A stretch of DNA of 64,000 bases from Parcubacteria group bacterium (GTDB lineage Bacteria; Patescibacteria; ABY1; Buchananbacterales; UBA6539), in NCBI GenBank assembly GCA_002687175.1, contig NYZP01000001.1, positions 74,734-138,733 of the forward strand, written 5' to 3'. Below, piece after piece: positions 33,434 through 42,209 of the stretch (positions are counted from its first letter, which is position 1; each line of letters opens with the position of its first letter). Under the pieces are notes generated by a model. The model did no database searches, was not told the origin of the DNA, and saw only the letters and a program-made list of their open reading frames with translations. A program made the translations under genes and the position numbers.

Positions 33434-34081
33434 ATGTCAGGAAAACTAATTGTCATCGACGGTATCGACGGCTCGGGTAAAGCTACCCAGACCGATATTT
33501 TAGTTAAAAAGCTGAAGCAAAAAGGTCAGGCAGTTGAAACTGTTGATTTTCCTCAGTACACCCAAAACTTCTTTGGTGGTATGGTTAGAAAGTATCTAGA
33601 TGGTCAATTTGGAATACCAACCGAGGTTGATCCATATTTAGCTTCCATACTCTATGCCGGTGATCGTTTTGAATCTTCCCAAAAAATTAAAGATTGGTTA
33701 GCCGCTGATAAGCTGGTAGTACTGGACAGATATTATACTTCAAATTTTATTCATCAAACTACCAAAATGGCCGAAGGTGAGATTGATGACTTCATTAGTT
33801 GGGAGCATAAATTAGAATTTGAAATTTTTAAAATACCAGAACCAGACTTAGTAATATACTTACATGTTGAACCTAAAATAGCCTATCAACTGGTCAGTAA
33901 ACGAGGTAGTGGCCACGACGGTCATGACACTCTTGACCACATGAGAAAAGCCGAACAACGGTCTACCTTGCTTGCTGATAAACTTAATTGGACAACTGTT
34001 AAGTGTTCGGACGGAAAAAAACCACTGGCGATAGAAAAAATATCCCAAAAAATTTTTAAAGAAGTGAAAAAAATTATTTAA
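33434..34081 (+). CDS. tmk: Thymidylate kinase
   Basis: Phosphorylates dTMP to dTDP. 215 residues with P-loop GIDGSGKATQ (most relatives have TTQ), DFPQY, a LASILYAGDRFE segment, the LDRYYTSNFIHQ motif and a lid with KRGSGHDGHDTLDHM. It is near, but not in, the dCMP deaminase-ThyA transcript; the minus-strand membrane pair separates them. No SD. Confidence 0.94.
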   Translation: MSGKLIVIDGIDGSGKATQTDILVKKLKQKGQAVETVDFPQYTQNFFGGMVRKYLDGQFGIPTEVDPYLASILYAGDRFESSQKIKDWLAADKLVVLDRYYTSNFIHQTTKMAEGEIDDFISWEHKLEFEIFKIPEPDLVIYLHVEPKIAYQLVSKRGSGHDGHDTLDHMRKAEQRSTLLADKLNWTTVKCSDGKKPLAIEKISQKIFKEVKKII

Positions 34082-34192
34082 ATTACTAGATACTGTCGAC
34101 GAAGATTAAATACTCTCTTTATTTATTAGAAATAATGTGATACTCTGTATGAGTAAATTTAATTATAAAAAGTTAAAAAACTAAAAAATTTA

Positions 34193-34224
34193 CCCCGTAA
34201 AATTCCAGAGTAATTTGTACGGGG
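34193..34224. other. Hairpin in the gatB leader
   Basis: CCCCGTA/TACGGGG, extended inward by AAATT/AATTT, lies 15 bases upstream of the gatB start and is not followed by a T run. It may affect translation initiation. The rest of the 34082-34238 gap is A/T-rich without features. Confidence 0.45.
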
Positions 34225-34238
34225 CTACAGCCTAAAAT

Positions 34239-35771
34239 ATGAATCTAACGCCTATCATTGGATTAGAGATCCATGTACAACTCAGAACCAAGTCAAAAAT
34301 GTTTTGTACTTGTGACAATACTGGAGAAAATAAACCGGCAAACACCACGGTCTGTCCCATTTGTATGGGCCATCCTGGAACGCTACCGGTAATGAATCGT
34401 CAAGCCGTGGAATGGTCAGTAATGTCGGCCTTAGCGATTAACTGTCAAATTCCTAAACTTTCTAAATTTGATCGAAAAAGTTATTTTTATCCTGATCTAC
34501 CAAAGGCTTATCAAATCTCGCAATTCGATCAGCCAATTGGTGTCAAAGGTTATTTGATTGTAAACAGTAAAGAGGGAAATCGTCGAGTTGATATTACCAG
34601 ACTTCATCTGGAAGAAGATGCAGCCAAAAATTTACATTCAGCTGATGGAAAAAATACCTTAGTTGATTATAATCGCTCCGGTACTCCCTTGATGGAGATA
34701 GTAACTGAACCGGATTTAAGAAATGCTGCCGAAGCCAAAACGTTTATGCAGGAATTAAGATTGATTATGCGTTACCTGGGAGTATCTAATGCTGACATGG
34801 AAAAAGGGCATCTTCGTTGTGATGCTAATATCTCCTTAACTGATCAAGACCCTAATAATATTGTTATTGATAAACTTAAACCCAAAACCGAAATTAAGAA
34901 TATAAACTCCTTCAAGGCTGTAGAGAAAGCCATCGATTATGAAATTAAAAGACAAACTCAACTTTGGAGAGATGGCAGTCCTCCAGACCAACTTTCTACT
35001 CGTGGCTGGAATGAAACTAAATCAATAACCGAAAATCAAAGAATTAAGGAAGAAGCTTCAGACTATCGGTACTTCCCTGAACCAGATCTACCTCCTTTAA
35101 ACTTTAATCCGGAAGTTAAAAACACTATTGATGTCAAAACTATTAAAGCCAGCTTGATTGAGCTACCTCAGGCTAGACGCCAAAGATTTATTAATGAATA
35201 TGAAGTAGCTTCAGACAATGCCAAGGTTATGACCGATGATAAAGCTTTGGCGGACTTTTTTGAACAATCAATGTCTGAACTGCGAGCCTGGTTGGTTGCT
35301 CTTGGGGAAGAAGAAGGCACTGAAGATGAAATTTGGCAAAAAGGCAAAGCCAAGCTTTCTAAGCTAACCGGTAACTGGTTGTTGAATAAACTTTTAGCAA
35401 TTTTACATAAAGAGAATAAAACCATAGCAAAAGCAGAAGTGACCCCAGAAAATTTTGCCGAGTTTATTACCATGATACATCAAAATAAAGTTAACTCCAC
35501 AATTGCCCAAAAAATCTTGGAATTAATGATATTGACAGGAAAAGATCCATCAGTAATAATAGAAGAAGAAGACTTAACTGGTGGTACTGACGAAGGAGAA
35601 CTTGATTCAATCATTGATAAAATAATTACTGAAAATCCTAAACAAGTTGAACAATATAAAGCCGGAAAAGAAACAGTTATTCAATATTTCATTGGTCAGA
35701 CCATGAGGGCTACTAAGGGTCAGGCCGACCCTCAAACACTTAAAGATACTTTAATAAATAAACTAAAATAA
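34239..35771 (+). CDS. gatB: Asp-tRNA(Asn)/Glu-tRNA(Gln) amidotransferase subunit B
   Basis: 510 residues. GatB catalytic core: GLEIHVQLRTKSKMFCTCDN, NTTVCPICMGHPGTLPVMN (zinc cysteines), KSYFYPDLPKAYQISQFDQP, RLHLEEDAAK, DYNRSGTPLMEIVTEPD, RYLGVSNADMEKGHLRCDANIS. Helical and YqeY-like C-terminal domain from about 340. Converts misacylated Glu-tRNA(Gln) (and Asp-tRNA(Asn)) with GatA and GatC, which are not in this window. No SD. Confidence 0.97.
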   Translation: MNLTPIIGLEIHVQLRTKSKMFCTCDNTGENKPANTTVCPICMGHPGTLPVMNRQAVEWSVMSALAINCQIPKLSKFDRKSYFYPDLPKAYQISQFDQPIGVKGYLIVNSKEGNRRVDITRLHLEEDAAKNLHSADGKNTLVDYNRSGTPLMEIVTEPDLRNAAEAKTFMQELRLIMRYLGVSNADMEKGHLRCDANISLTDQDPNNIVIDKLKPKTEIKNINSFKAVEKAIDYEIKRQTQLWRDGSPPDQLSTRGWNETKSITENQRIKEEASDYRYFPEPDLPPLNFNPEVKNTIDVKTIKASLIELPQARRQRFINEYEVASDNAKVMTDDKALADFFEQSMSELRAWLVALGEEEGTEDEIWQKGKAKLSKLTGNWLLNKLLAILHKENKTIAKAEVTPENFAEFITMIHQNKVNSTIAQKILELMILTGKDPSVIIEEEDLTGGTDEGELDSIIDKIITENPKQVEQYKAGKETVIQYFIGQTMRATKGQADPQTLKDTLINKLK

Positions 35772-35772
35772 T

Positions 35773-36129
35773 ATGGTAAATATTGAGGGAAGAGGGGGCT
35801 CATCTGTCGAAGCTGACGCCAGCTGGAAGGCTGAGGAGGGAGAAAGAGAATCATTAACTGACAGAGAACAAAGAGCTATAGGTAGACCTGCTGATATTTT
35901 TGCAAGTGGAGAGGATTTATCTAAACTCTTAGAAGATAATGGAAGTATAGAAGCACGACTTTCTGATGGTGCCAGAAAACTTAGAGATAATCCAGATATA
36001 GAATTTAAAGGTGTAAAATTTAGTGAGTTAGCAAGTGATCAGCAACAGTTTATAGAAAATGCAATAACTGCAGCTAACGAGTATCAGACTGAGATGGAAG
36101 AAAGATTAGGACTCGAGAAAACCATGTAA
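35773..36129 (+). CDS. Small acidic helical protein downstream of gatB
   Basis: 118 residues, strongly charged, with a disordered N terminus (Gly/Ser/Glu-rich) and two predicted helices (about 45-70 and 85-115). It starts one base after gatB and ends at a terminator, so it is cotranscribed with gatB. Composition resembles the disordered tails or small cytosolic proteins frequent in Patescibacteria. No family recognised and no evidence that it is a GatC replacement. Confidence 0.65.
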   Translation: MVNIEGRGGSSVEADASWKAEEGERESLTDREQRAIGRPADIFASGEDLSKLLEDNGSIEARLSDGARKLRDNPDIEFKGVKFSELASDQQQFIENAITAANEYQTEMEERLGLEKTM

Positions 36130-36140
36130 TAAATTTATTA

Positions 36141-36168
36141 AAAAACGGGGTGTCGGCCCCGTTTTTTT
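36141..36168. terminator. Bidirectional terminator between the gatB unit and miaBA
   Basis: Stem AAAAACGGGG/CCCCGTTTTT (36141-36150, 36157-36166) with loop TGTCGG and T runs on both strands. Confidence 0.92.
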
Positions 36169-38299
36169 ATTTATCTAAAAATTGCTTAACTTTTGTCTTG
36201 GCCGGACTTGACTGTTTAAGCCAAACTACGTCATCATTTTTTCTAAACCAAGTCATCTGCCTTTTAGCGAAATCATGAATTGAATTTTTAAGTCCTTCGA
36301 CTAATTCTTCTTCAGAAATTTTATCTTGCAAGAAATTAGACACCCAACGATATTCTAATCCAAAATCATTAAGCCTCTGCCAACTGACACCTTGTTGTCT
36401 TAACTTTTTAACTTCGTCAATCATCCCCTCTTGATTTATTCTGGCTACTAAGCGCTGATCAATCTTTTGATGTAAAATATCCTTAGGGAAGGTAACCCCT
36501 AGCTGTAAAAAATTGTATGGTGGTTTTTTATTATCTTCTTGTTCAGATTTAGGAATTCCAGTTTGGTAAAAAATTTCTAAGGCACGCTGAACTCGACGTC
36601 GATTCTTTTGATCAATTACTTTATAAGTTTCCGGGTCTATTTTTTTTAGAAGACTTAGTAGTTGCTTTAATGATAGCTTATTTAAATCTATTTTTGGAAT
36701 TTGGAATTTGGAATTTGGAATTTCTAAATTATAACCCTCCGTTAAGGCTGAGATATACAAACCAGTTCCCCCGCAAATAATTGGCAATTTACCACGTTTT
36801 AAAATTACGTTAACTTTTTCAAAGGCTAATTTTTGCCAATCCGCTACATTAAACTGACTTTTGGGTGAAACCACATCAATCAAGTGGTATGGTATCTTGC
36901 CGTACTCTCCTAGATCCTTACCAGTGCCAATATCCATTCCTTGATAAACTTGACGAGAATCAGCTGAAATAATTTCACCGTCATATTTTTTGGCTAGCTC
37001 AACAGCTAACTTGGTTTTTCCAGAAGCAGTAGTACCTAAAACCACTACCACCTTCGGTAACTCCCCGCTTAGCCCCCAGGCATAACAACTGGTAATCTTA
37101 ATAAATATTAATTCACCTGTTCGGTCTATGTCTGATGCAAACTTAATATTTTTATAACTATTAGTCTTGCCAAAGCAAAAACCATCTTTGTAATTATCAA
37201 CTAAAACTTCAACTGTTAGACCAACTAATTTTTTGTTATGCGTTAGTGCGGTTTTTTTTAAGATAATATTTAAAGCTTTCTCTCGCCTTTTCTTTTCGTC
37301 TTTTGTAACGTTATCTTTTAGCTCAGCTGCTTTGGTATGAGATCTTTGAGAATATTGTGACAGAAATGCCATATCAAATTTTATATCTTTAAATAACTGC
37401 ATCGTACCGGCAAATTGCTTTTTAGTCTCACCGGGAAAACCGACAATGATATCAGTAGAAACGGCAATACCCGGTATTGCTTTTCTAATTTTTGTGATAA
37501 TTTTTTTATACTGTCCGACCGTGTAAAATCGTTTCATTATTTTCAGCATCTTATTATCTCCTGATTGTATTGGTAAATGTAAATAAGGAATAATATGTTC
37601 TCCTGTGGCCATTACTTTAATTAACTTGTCGGTCATAAATTTAGGATGACTACTAGAAAAGCTCAACCAAAAATGGCCAGAAATTGCATCCACTTGTTGT
37701 AATAATTTTGAAAAATCTGTCTGGTTATGTTTATAACTATTAACTGTCTGTCCTATTAAAATAATCTCTTTATAACCTCGAGCAATTAAATGTTTACATT
37801 CTTTAATAATATTTTTTGGAGACCTTGAAACTTCTCTACCTCGAACATAAGGTACTACACAAAAAGAACAAAATTGATTACAACCCATCATAATTGGTAC
37901 ATAGGCCTGGAAACTTGACTGGTAGCTGGGATGAATTTCTGAATAGTCTGCTGGCAGACGTAAAACTTTTTTGGCTAATATGCTTGGTAATTTAGGTAGG
38001 TCAGTTATCGGAAAAACCAGATCAAAAAATTTAGACATCTTAACTTTATCAGATTCCAAAATACAGCCAGACAAAGCCGTGATAAGTGGTTTATTTTTTT
38101 TAATTTTGCTAAATTTTTTCTCTAACCCATAAATCCGATCAATAGCAGTTTGGCGGATTGAGCAAGCTAAAACTACTACCAAATCAGCTTGATTATCATC
38201 AGTAGTTTTTTGGTAGCCTAAATTTTCTAAAACGGTGGTTACCTTTTCATTATCAGCCACGTTAAACTGACAGCCAAAAGTGATTATTTTGTATTTCAT
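36167..38299 (-). CDS. MiaB-MiaA fusion: tRNA A37 methylthiotransferase joined to dimethylallyltransferase
   Basis: One uninterrupted 710-residue frame. Residues 1-410 are a MiaB-type methylthiotransferase: UPF0004 cysteines Cys10 (TFGCQFNVADNE), Cys46 and Cys79; radical-SAM cluster Cys140, Cys144, Cys147 (GCNQFCSFC); STDIIVGFPGET; a TRAM domain at about 355-410. Residues 414-710 are a complete MiaA: P-loop GTTASGKT (422-429), DSRQVYQGMDIGTGK, GGTGLYI, NRRRVQRALEIF. MiaA prenylates A37 to i6A and MiaB converts i6A to ms2i6A, so the fusion joins consecutive steps. The linker is only a few residues. A four-copy 7-bp repeat lies in the MiaA part. No SD. Confidence 0.95.
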   Translation of the reverse strand: MKYKIITFGCQFNVADNEKVTTVLENLGYQKTTDDNQADLVVVLACSIRQTAIDRIYGLEKKFSKIKKNKPLITALSGCILESDKVKMSKFFDLVFPITDLPKLPSILAKKVLRLPADYSEIHPSYQSSFQAYVPIMMGCNQFCSFCVVPYVRGREVSRSPKNIIKECKHLIARGYKEIILIGQTVNSYKHNQTDFSKLLQQVDAISGHFWLSFSSSHPKFMTDKLIKVMATGEHIIPYLHLPIQSGDNKMLKIMKRFYTVGQYKKIITKIRKAIPGIAVSTDIIVGFPGETKKQFAGTMQLFKDIKFDMAFLSQYSQRSHTKAAELKDNVTKDEKKRREKALNIILKKTALTHNKKLVGLTVEVLVDNYKDGFCFGKTNSYKNIKFASDIDRTGELIFIKITSCYAWGLSGELPKVVVVLGTTASGKTKLAVELAKKYDGEIISADSRQVYQGMDIGTGKDLGEYGKIPYHLIDVVSPKSQFNVADWQKLAFEKVNVILKRGKLPIICGGTGLYISALTEGYNLEIPNSKFQIPKIDLNKLSLKQLLSLLKKIDPETYKVIDQKNRRRVQRALEIFYQTGIPKSEQEDNKKPPYNFLQLGVTFPKDILHQKIDQRLVARINQEGMIDEVKKLRQQGVSWQRLNDFGLEYRWVSNFLQDKISEEELVEGLKNSIHDFAKRQMTWFRKNDDVVWLKQSSPAKTKVKQFLDK
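36696..36723. repeat. Four tandem copies of a 7-bp unit inside the MiaA coding part
   Basis: GGAATTT occurs four times without interruption. On the coding strand it reads through as PNSKFQIP in a loop preceding the DPETY..I..KNRRRVQRALEI segment. 28 bp is not a multiple of three, so copy-number changes would mostly shift the frame. Confidence 0.9.
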
Positions 38300-38347
38300 G
38301 ATAGTCTATAGAATATCATATAATATTGACTATTTCAAGCTAATTTA

Positions 38348-38376
38348 TTGACAAAATACTAATTTTATGTTAGTCT
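38348..38376 (+). promoter_or_regulatory. Sigma-70-type promoter of the 38463 gene
   Basis: TTGACA (38348-38353), 17-base spacer, TAGTCT (38371-38376). Leader of about 80 bases. Confidence 0.65.
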
Positions 38377-38462
38377 TAAAAGTCTAAAAAAGACAGCAAA
38401 ACAAAGAAATTTCAGTCCATGGTGGACTAAATGCAACTTGAAAATTTACGAGGAGAGAAACG

Positions 38463-40265
38463 ATGAAGAGATTGATTGTGATGGCGATGCTTTTAACGTT
38501 GGTTAGCTCGTCCTGCGCAGCTCAACGAGGGCACTGGAAACCAACGACCAGACAGTACCGGTCTCCGCAAGGGTTTGTTCAGGTCTCTCTTGGAGGCGTT
38601 GAACAAACTGTAGTGGCCGGTAGTAGAAACATTCGGCTAACCTGGCTAAACTTTTCCAATCACTATGATTGGGGTCAAGACATTACCTCTATTCGGTTAA
38701 GAGTGGAAACCGATGGTGATGTAGTTAATTGGTTGCACGACTTTAGTCTGTATACCGACGACGGCAGACAACTCAGAACAACTAATGATCCTGACGCTGA
38801 TATCGCGGCCGGGGTTGACCGAGAGTACGGCTGGGTCCAATTTGATCTTGACCCTGATGGTATTCCACAGTTTATTGATAGTGATGGTAAGTTGTCACTG
38901 TACGTTACATTTGGTGTCAGCCCGGGTATCAATGACAACACCTCGATCAAAGCTGTTCTTCATCTCCGGCAGATCACCTTTAAGCCTGTAGACAGACGTC
39001 CAGCCAGGATCACTCCGGCCCGCAGATTAGTAGGCCCGGTGGTTACTGTCCTTGAAAAAGGTCATCTGTCCATTAGCAAAAAAGTGGATACTCCAAATCA
39101 TTCTCTGCTGCCGGGATCAACAAATGGCATCACTGCTATGCGGCTCAACCTACTGGCGATTCATGAGAACATTTGGTTGGAGACCTTGCCTGTATACTTT
39201 GGCAAGCTCAATGATGGTGGACCAGATCAGGTGAGGCTCCTTTCTATCTATCGAGATGCAGAATTGATTATCCAGAATGAGCCTACCATGATGGATAATG
39301 TGTCCGATGCGGTATTCGATTATTTACGCCGAACCGGGCGTGATGATATAATTGCCCGCATCGAAGCAGGTTACATACCTACCAATGCCAGTGGTGGTAT
39401 CGACTTGGGATCAAGATCTATCTTCTTACCGCAAGATGAGGTTGTGACTTTAACAATAAAAGTTGACACCTCTGACTCTAACCAACGTCTTGGTTCAATT
39501 GGTGAATCTGGCCAGGGTTTCAATCTTTATATCCCTGGAGAAGAGATTATCGCTAAAGGTGAATTGTCCGGTAGAACAGTTGAGGTAGTCGATGAGGCTT
39601 CCTCCAGCGACTTTCACCTGTTTAGGTCGGTACCATACGTCGCCACCAACGATCTGCTTTCGTCTGGCGGAGTTCCGGGAGGAACAATTGCTGCGGGAAT
39701 TGAGCAAATAAAACCGCTCTACGCCTTTGGCATCACCGCTGACTCGTCTGGTGATCTCGGCTTAGGAAGGTTGTCATTTGCCGTTCGGGCAGACAACGTC
39801 GGCTTAGGCAATCTTCAGGTGATTGATCAATTGGGCCAGGTCATTGGCGAGGGATTCGTGGCGGAAAATCCAGACGGAGAATTTATCCTCGATGACGATA
39901 CGGTTGTCGTGGTTGATTTCTTCGAGCCTTATACGGTTCCGGCCGGGACAACAAAGGTTCTGACATTAGTCGCCGATATTGAGTGCACTCAAGCTAATGG
40001 CTGTGCTAGCTCAAATAGCGAGGGTAGTGTGTTGTCAGTCCAACTACTCGGTGATCCTGCCTTTCCTGAACTACTCCCTGGGACCTATAACGAAGTCGCC
40101 GGCCAAAGTTGGTTCATCTGGACTGACTTTACCTGGACTCCCGTATTGCAAATTGCCCACGAAGATGTTCTTACTATGCCGCAATGGACTAACGGCTATC
40201 GAGTGATGACTTTTATCGGCAACACTCTGCCGCCAAGGTCCACACCTGTGACTTTCTTACGCTAA
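38463..40265 (+). CDS. Large exported beta-rich protein
   Basis: 600 residues. A signal peptide (MKRLIVMAMLLTLVSSSCAA) is present; Cys18 could be lipidated but the lipobox (SSSC) is poor, so ordinary signal peptidase cleavage is equally likely. The rest is beta-strand-rich with no TM segment. It includes several NIRLTWLNFSN / IRLRVETDGD-type strand pairs and Asp-rich turns (DLDPDGIPQFIDSDG) that may bind calcium. A strong SD (GAGGAGAG) lies five bases before the ATG. G+C and codon use differ from the core genes. It is followed by a second exported protein in a separate unit. Function unknown. Confidence 0.8.
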   Translation: MKRLIVMAMLLTLVSSSCAAQRGHWKPTTRQYRSPQGFVQVSLGGVEQTVVAGSRNIRLTWLNFSNHYDWGQDITSIRLRVETDGDVVNWLHDFSLYTDDGRQLRTTNDPDADIAAGVDREYGWVQFDLDPDGIPQFIDSDGKLSLYVTFGVSPGINDNTSIKAVLHLRQITFKPVDRRPARITPARRLVGPVVTVLEKGHLSISKKVDTPNHSLLPGSTNGITAMRLNLLAIHENIWLETLPVYFGKLNDGGPDQVRLLSIYRDAELIIQNEPTMMDNVSDAVFDYLRRTGRDDIIARIEAGYIPTNASGGIDLGSRSIFLPQDEVVTLTIKVDTSDSNQRLGSIGESGQGFNLYIPGEEIIAKGELSGRTVEVVDEASSSDFHLFRSVPYVATNDLLSSGGVPGGTIAAGIEQIKPLYAFGITADSSGDLGLGRLSFAVRADNVGLGNLQVIDQLGQVIGEGFVAENPDGEFILDDDTVVVVDFFEPYTVPAGTTKVLTLVADIECTQANGCASSNSEGSVLSVQLLGDPAFPELLPGTYNEVAGQSWFIWTDFTWTPVLQIAHEDVLTMPQWTNGYRVMTFIGNTLPPRSTPVTFLR

Positions 40266-40291
40266 CAAGTGTAGAAGTCCAAGGCTAACAA

Positions 40292-40335
40292 AACCCCCTG
40301 GTTTGCATAATGTCAAACTGTGGGGTTCTTTTTTT
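40292..40335 (+). terminator. Intrinsic terminator after the 38463 gene
   Basis: AACCCC and TGGTTTG pair with CAAACTG and GGGGTT around an 8-base loop, followed by CTTTTTTT. Confidence 0.85.
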
Positions 40336-40358
40336 ATAAAAGTAAAATTTTATATATC

Positions 40359-40388
40359 TTGACTAAACAGTAATTTTTTAGCTATTAT
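40359..40388 (+). promoter_or_regulatory. Sigma-70-type promoter of the 40483 gene
   Basis: TTGACT (40359-40364), 18-base spacer, TATTAT (40383-40388). Leader of about 90 bases. Confidence 0.75.
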
Positions 40389-40482
40389 GTGATTATCTTG
40401 GCTTTGTGGCCAAGACAAGAGCTCCTTGAAATTTTTTTGCTCAGAAATGAGCCTCAAACCCCACTTTAACAGGAGAACGCTA

Positions 40483-42147
40483 ATGAACAGCAGAATGAGT
40501 AGTAATATGATGTGCGCTGGAATTGCAACGATCGCGATCGTAACACTTTTGCTATCCAACGCTCAAGCCGAAGACTATGCAATGGATGAAGGTAACAAAA
40601 TACAGTTGTTAAATGTCAGTCTCTGGCTTGATCAACCTAGCTGGGATCCTACTGGCCAAACCTTGGCTTGGTTACAACAAGAATCATCTGGTGCGTGGGT
40701 ATTTGAATTGTGGATTTCCGATTTAACCAATCCCGGAAATGAGGTAAGATTTGTTCAAGCAACCGAGGAAATTCGGAATTCACCAATTGCTTGGTCACCA
40801 AATAGCCAGTTCATTCTCTACACCACCAAAGCCTTGCAAACTAATCCGCTGCTAGACAGGCCTTCAATTGGTAGGGCTAGCGCCATAACACCTGATACTT
40901 TTGACAATGGTTTTATACGTCCTGACGATTTTGGTTTTGCCAATGATTGTTATGACGTTAGAGATCCGTCTATTGTTTTAACCTCTTCCGGTTATAAACT
41001 AATAGTGTCAATTATATCTTGGTGCGATGGACCAGTTTATTCCGAAGGAATCTTCGCCATGGATATTAATGATTCGGCTGTACCGAATCTGGCTTCGGTG
41101 GTGAAAATTCTTAATACGTCCAATCTGTTTGTAAATTCAGTATTATCACCTGATGGTGACACCTTGCTGGTTGAACAGCCTTGGACGCCTACAAGTCGTC
41201 GCCTTTTCGCGATTGAAGGGATCGCTGATGTTCTTAGCGGATCAACTCAGCCAATTACTGGTATAGGGGCTAATCCACTCGTTCATCTTCTGAACCCAGA
41301 AGATACTTACGCTACTAATCCTCAAGCATCGCAAGACGGATCATTAATTTTCTACACCGTTGATATTACTGGTACTTTCGATGAGTCTGACCCAGGTACT
41401 TACGCAAGTTCTGACCATGACATTGCAGTTGTCAAACGTGAGGATGCGATTGTTGATATTCCAAATCCTAGGTTTCTGAATAGTGATGGTCATCAAAAAG
41501 CCCTTCATTCTGCAGATGGTGGCACAAGATTCGCTTTTGTAGACGTCAACTTTACAACGGGAGTATCGTTGAACCTAGGGACTCTGAATATATCAACAAC
41601 GATCTTTGTGGATCAATCTGGGGTGTCTGCAGAAGAGATCATTCTTGAAGATGGATCTGGATTGAGGCTTGTTTTGCCAGCCGGCACGACAATTGGCGGC
41701 ATTGCTATTCCGGGCGATGGCTTAATTACCATTACGGTCTACACGCCGATAACCCCGTTTCAGGAATTAGCCTTGGCAGACCTCGCAGGTGTAAAATTGA
41801 CCAGGTTGTTCGGTCCCAACGGGATTACCATTACTCCACCACAAGGATCAACGGCTACTCTGACTGTTCGCTACACTGATGCCGAGATTCTTGGCTTGGA
41901 CGAGTCAAATCTCAATATCGTCGAGTATGGTAATGGGCCACCTCTTACCTTAACGGTAGTTTCTCGAGACTTGGTTAACAACACTCTAACCGTTGAAATC
42001 ACTGGCTTCTCCAAGTTCGCATTGGCTGATGGTTTTATTAGGCCCCCTGGTGTAGGTATGCCGATTTCCCCTTGGTCAATGGCAATTTTGATCCTGGTGA
42101 TCATCGTATTCAGTGCTGTGTTAATCAAACAAAAATCACCTGCTTAG
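40483..42147 (+). CDS. Exported beta-propeller-like protein with C-terminal sorting-type anchor
   Basis: 554 residues from the ATG seven bases after AGGAG (a frame extension upstream has no SD). Signal peptide 1-28 (ending NAQA). Residues 35-330 carry PD40/TolB-type blades: PSWDPTGQTLAWLQQ, IAWSPNSQFILYTT, VLSPDGDTLLVEQ, ASQDGSLIFYT. Residues 350-510 form beta domains with a ZU5-like feel (LPAGTTIGGI, ALADLAGVKLTRLFGPNGI). The C terminus, MPISPWSMAILILVIIVFSA plus KQK, is a TM helix and basic end resembling IPTL-type exosortase sorting signals. Probably surface-anchored. G+C above core genes. Confidence 0.8.
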   Translation: MNSRMSSNMMCAGIATIAIVTLLLSNAQAEDYAMDEGNKIQLLNVSLWLDQPSWDPTGQTLAWLQQESSGAWVFELWISDLTNPGNEVRFVQATEEIRNSPIAWSPNSQFILYTTKALQTNPLLDRPSIGRASAITPDTFDNGFIRPDDFGFANDCYDVRDPSIVLTSSGYKLIVSIISWCDGPVYSEGIFAMDINDSAVPNLASVVKILNTSNLFVNSVLSPDGDTLLVEQPWTPTSRRLFAIEGIADVLSGSTQPITGIGANPLVHLLNPEDTYATNPQASQDGSLIFYTVDITGTFDESDPGTYASSDHDIAVVKREDAIVDIPNPRFLNSDGHQKALHSADGGTRFAFVDVNFTTGVSLNLGTLNISTTIFVDQSGVSAEEIILEDGSGLRLVLPAGTTIGGIAIPGDGLITITVYTPITPFQELALADLAGVKLTRLFGPNGITITPPQGSTATLTVRYTDAEILGLDESNLNIVEYGNGPPLTLTVVSRDLVNNTLTVEITGFSKFALADGFIRPPGVGMPISPWSMAILILVIIVFSAVLIKQKSPA

Positions 42148-42176
42148 CAGGCGATTAATGCTCCTTAGTTACATCC

Positions 42177-42209
42177 CCTCTCCTTGATTTATCAGGAGAG
42201 GTTTTTTTT
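42177..42209 (+). terminator. Intrinsic terminator overlapping the thrS 3' end
   Basis: Perfect 8-bp stem CCTCTCCT/AGGAGAGG with a 9-base loop, then eight T. It ends the 40483 unit. Its right arm and T run lie in the last codons of the convergent thrS. Confidence 0.88.

Noticed and set aside
36696..36723. CRISPR or other spacer array
   Set aside because: Only a 7-bp perfect tandem repeat within coding sequence; no spacers and no cas genes in the window.
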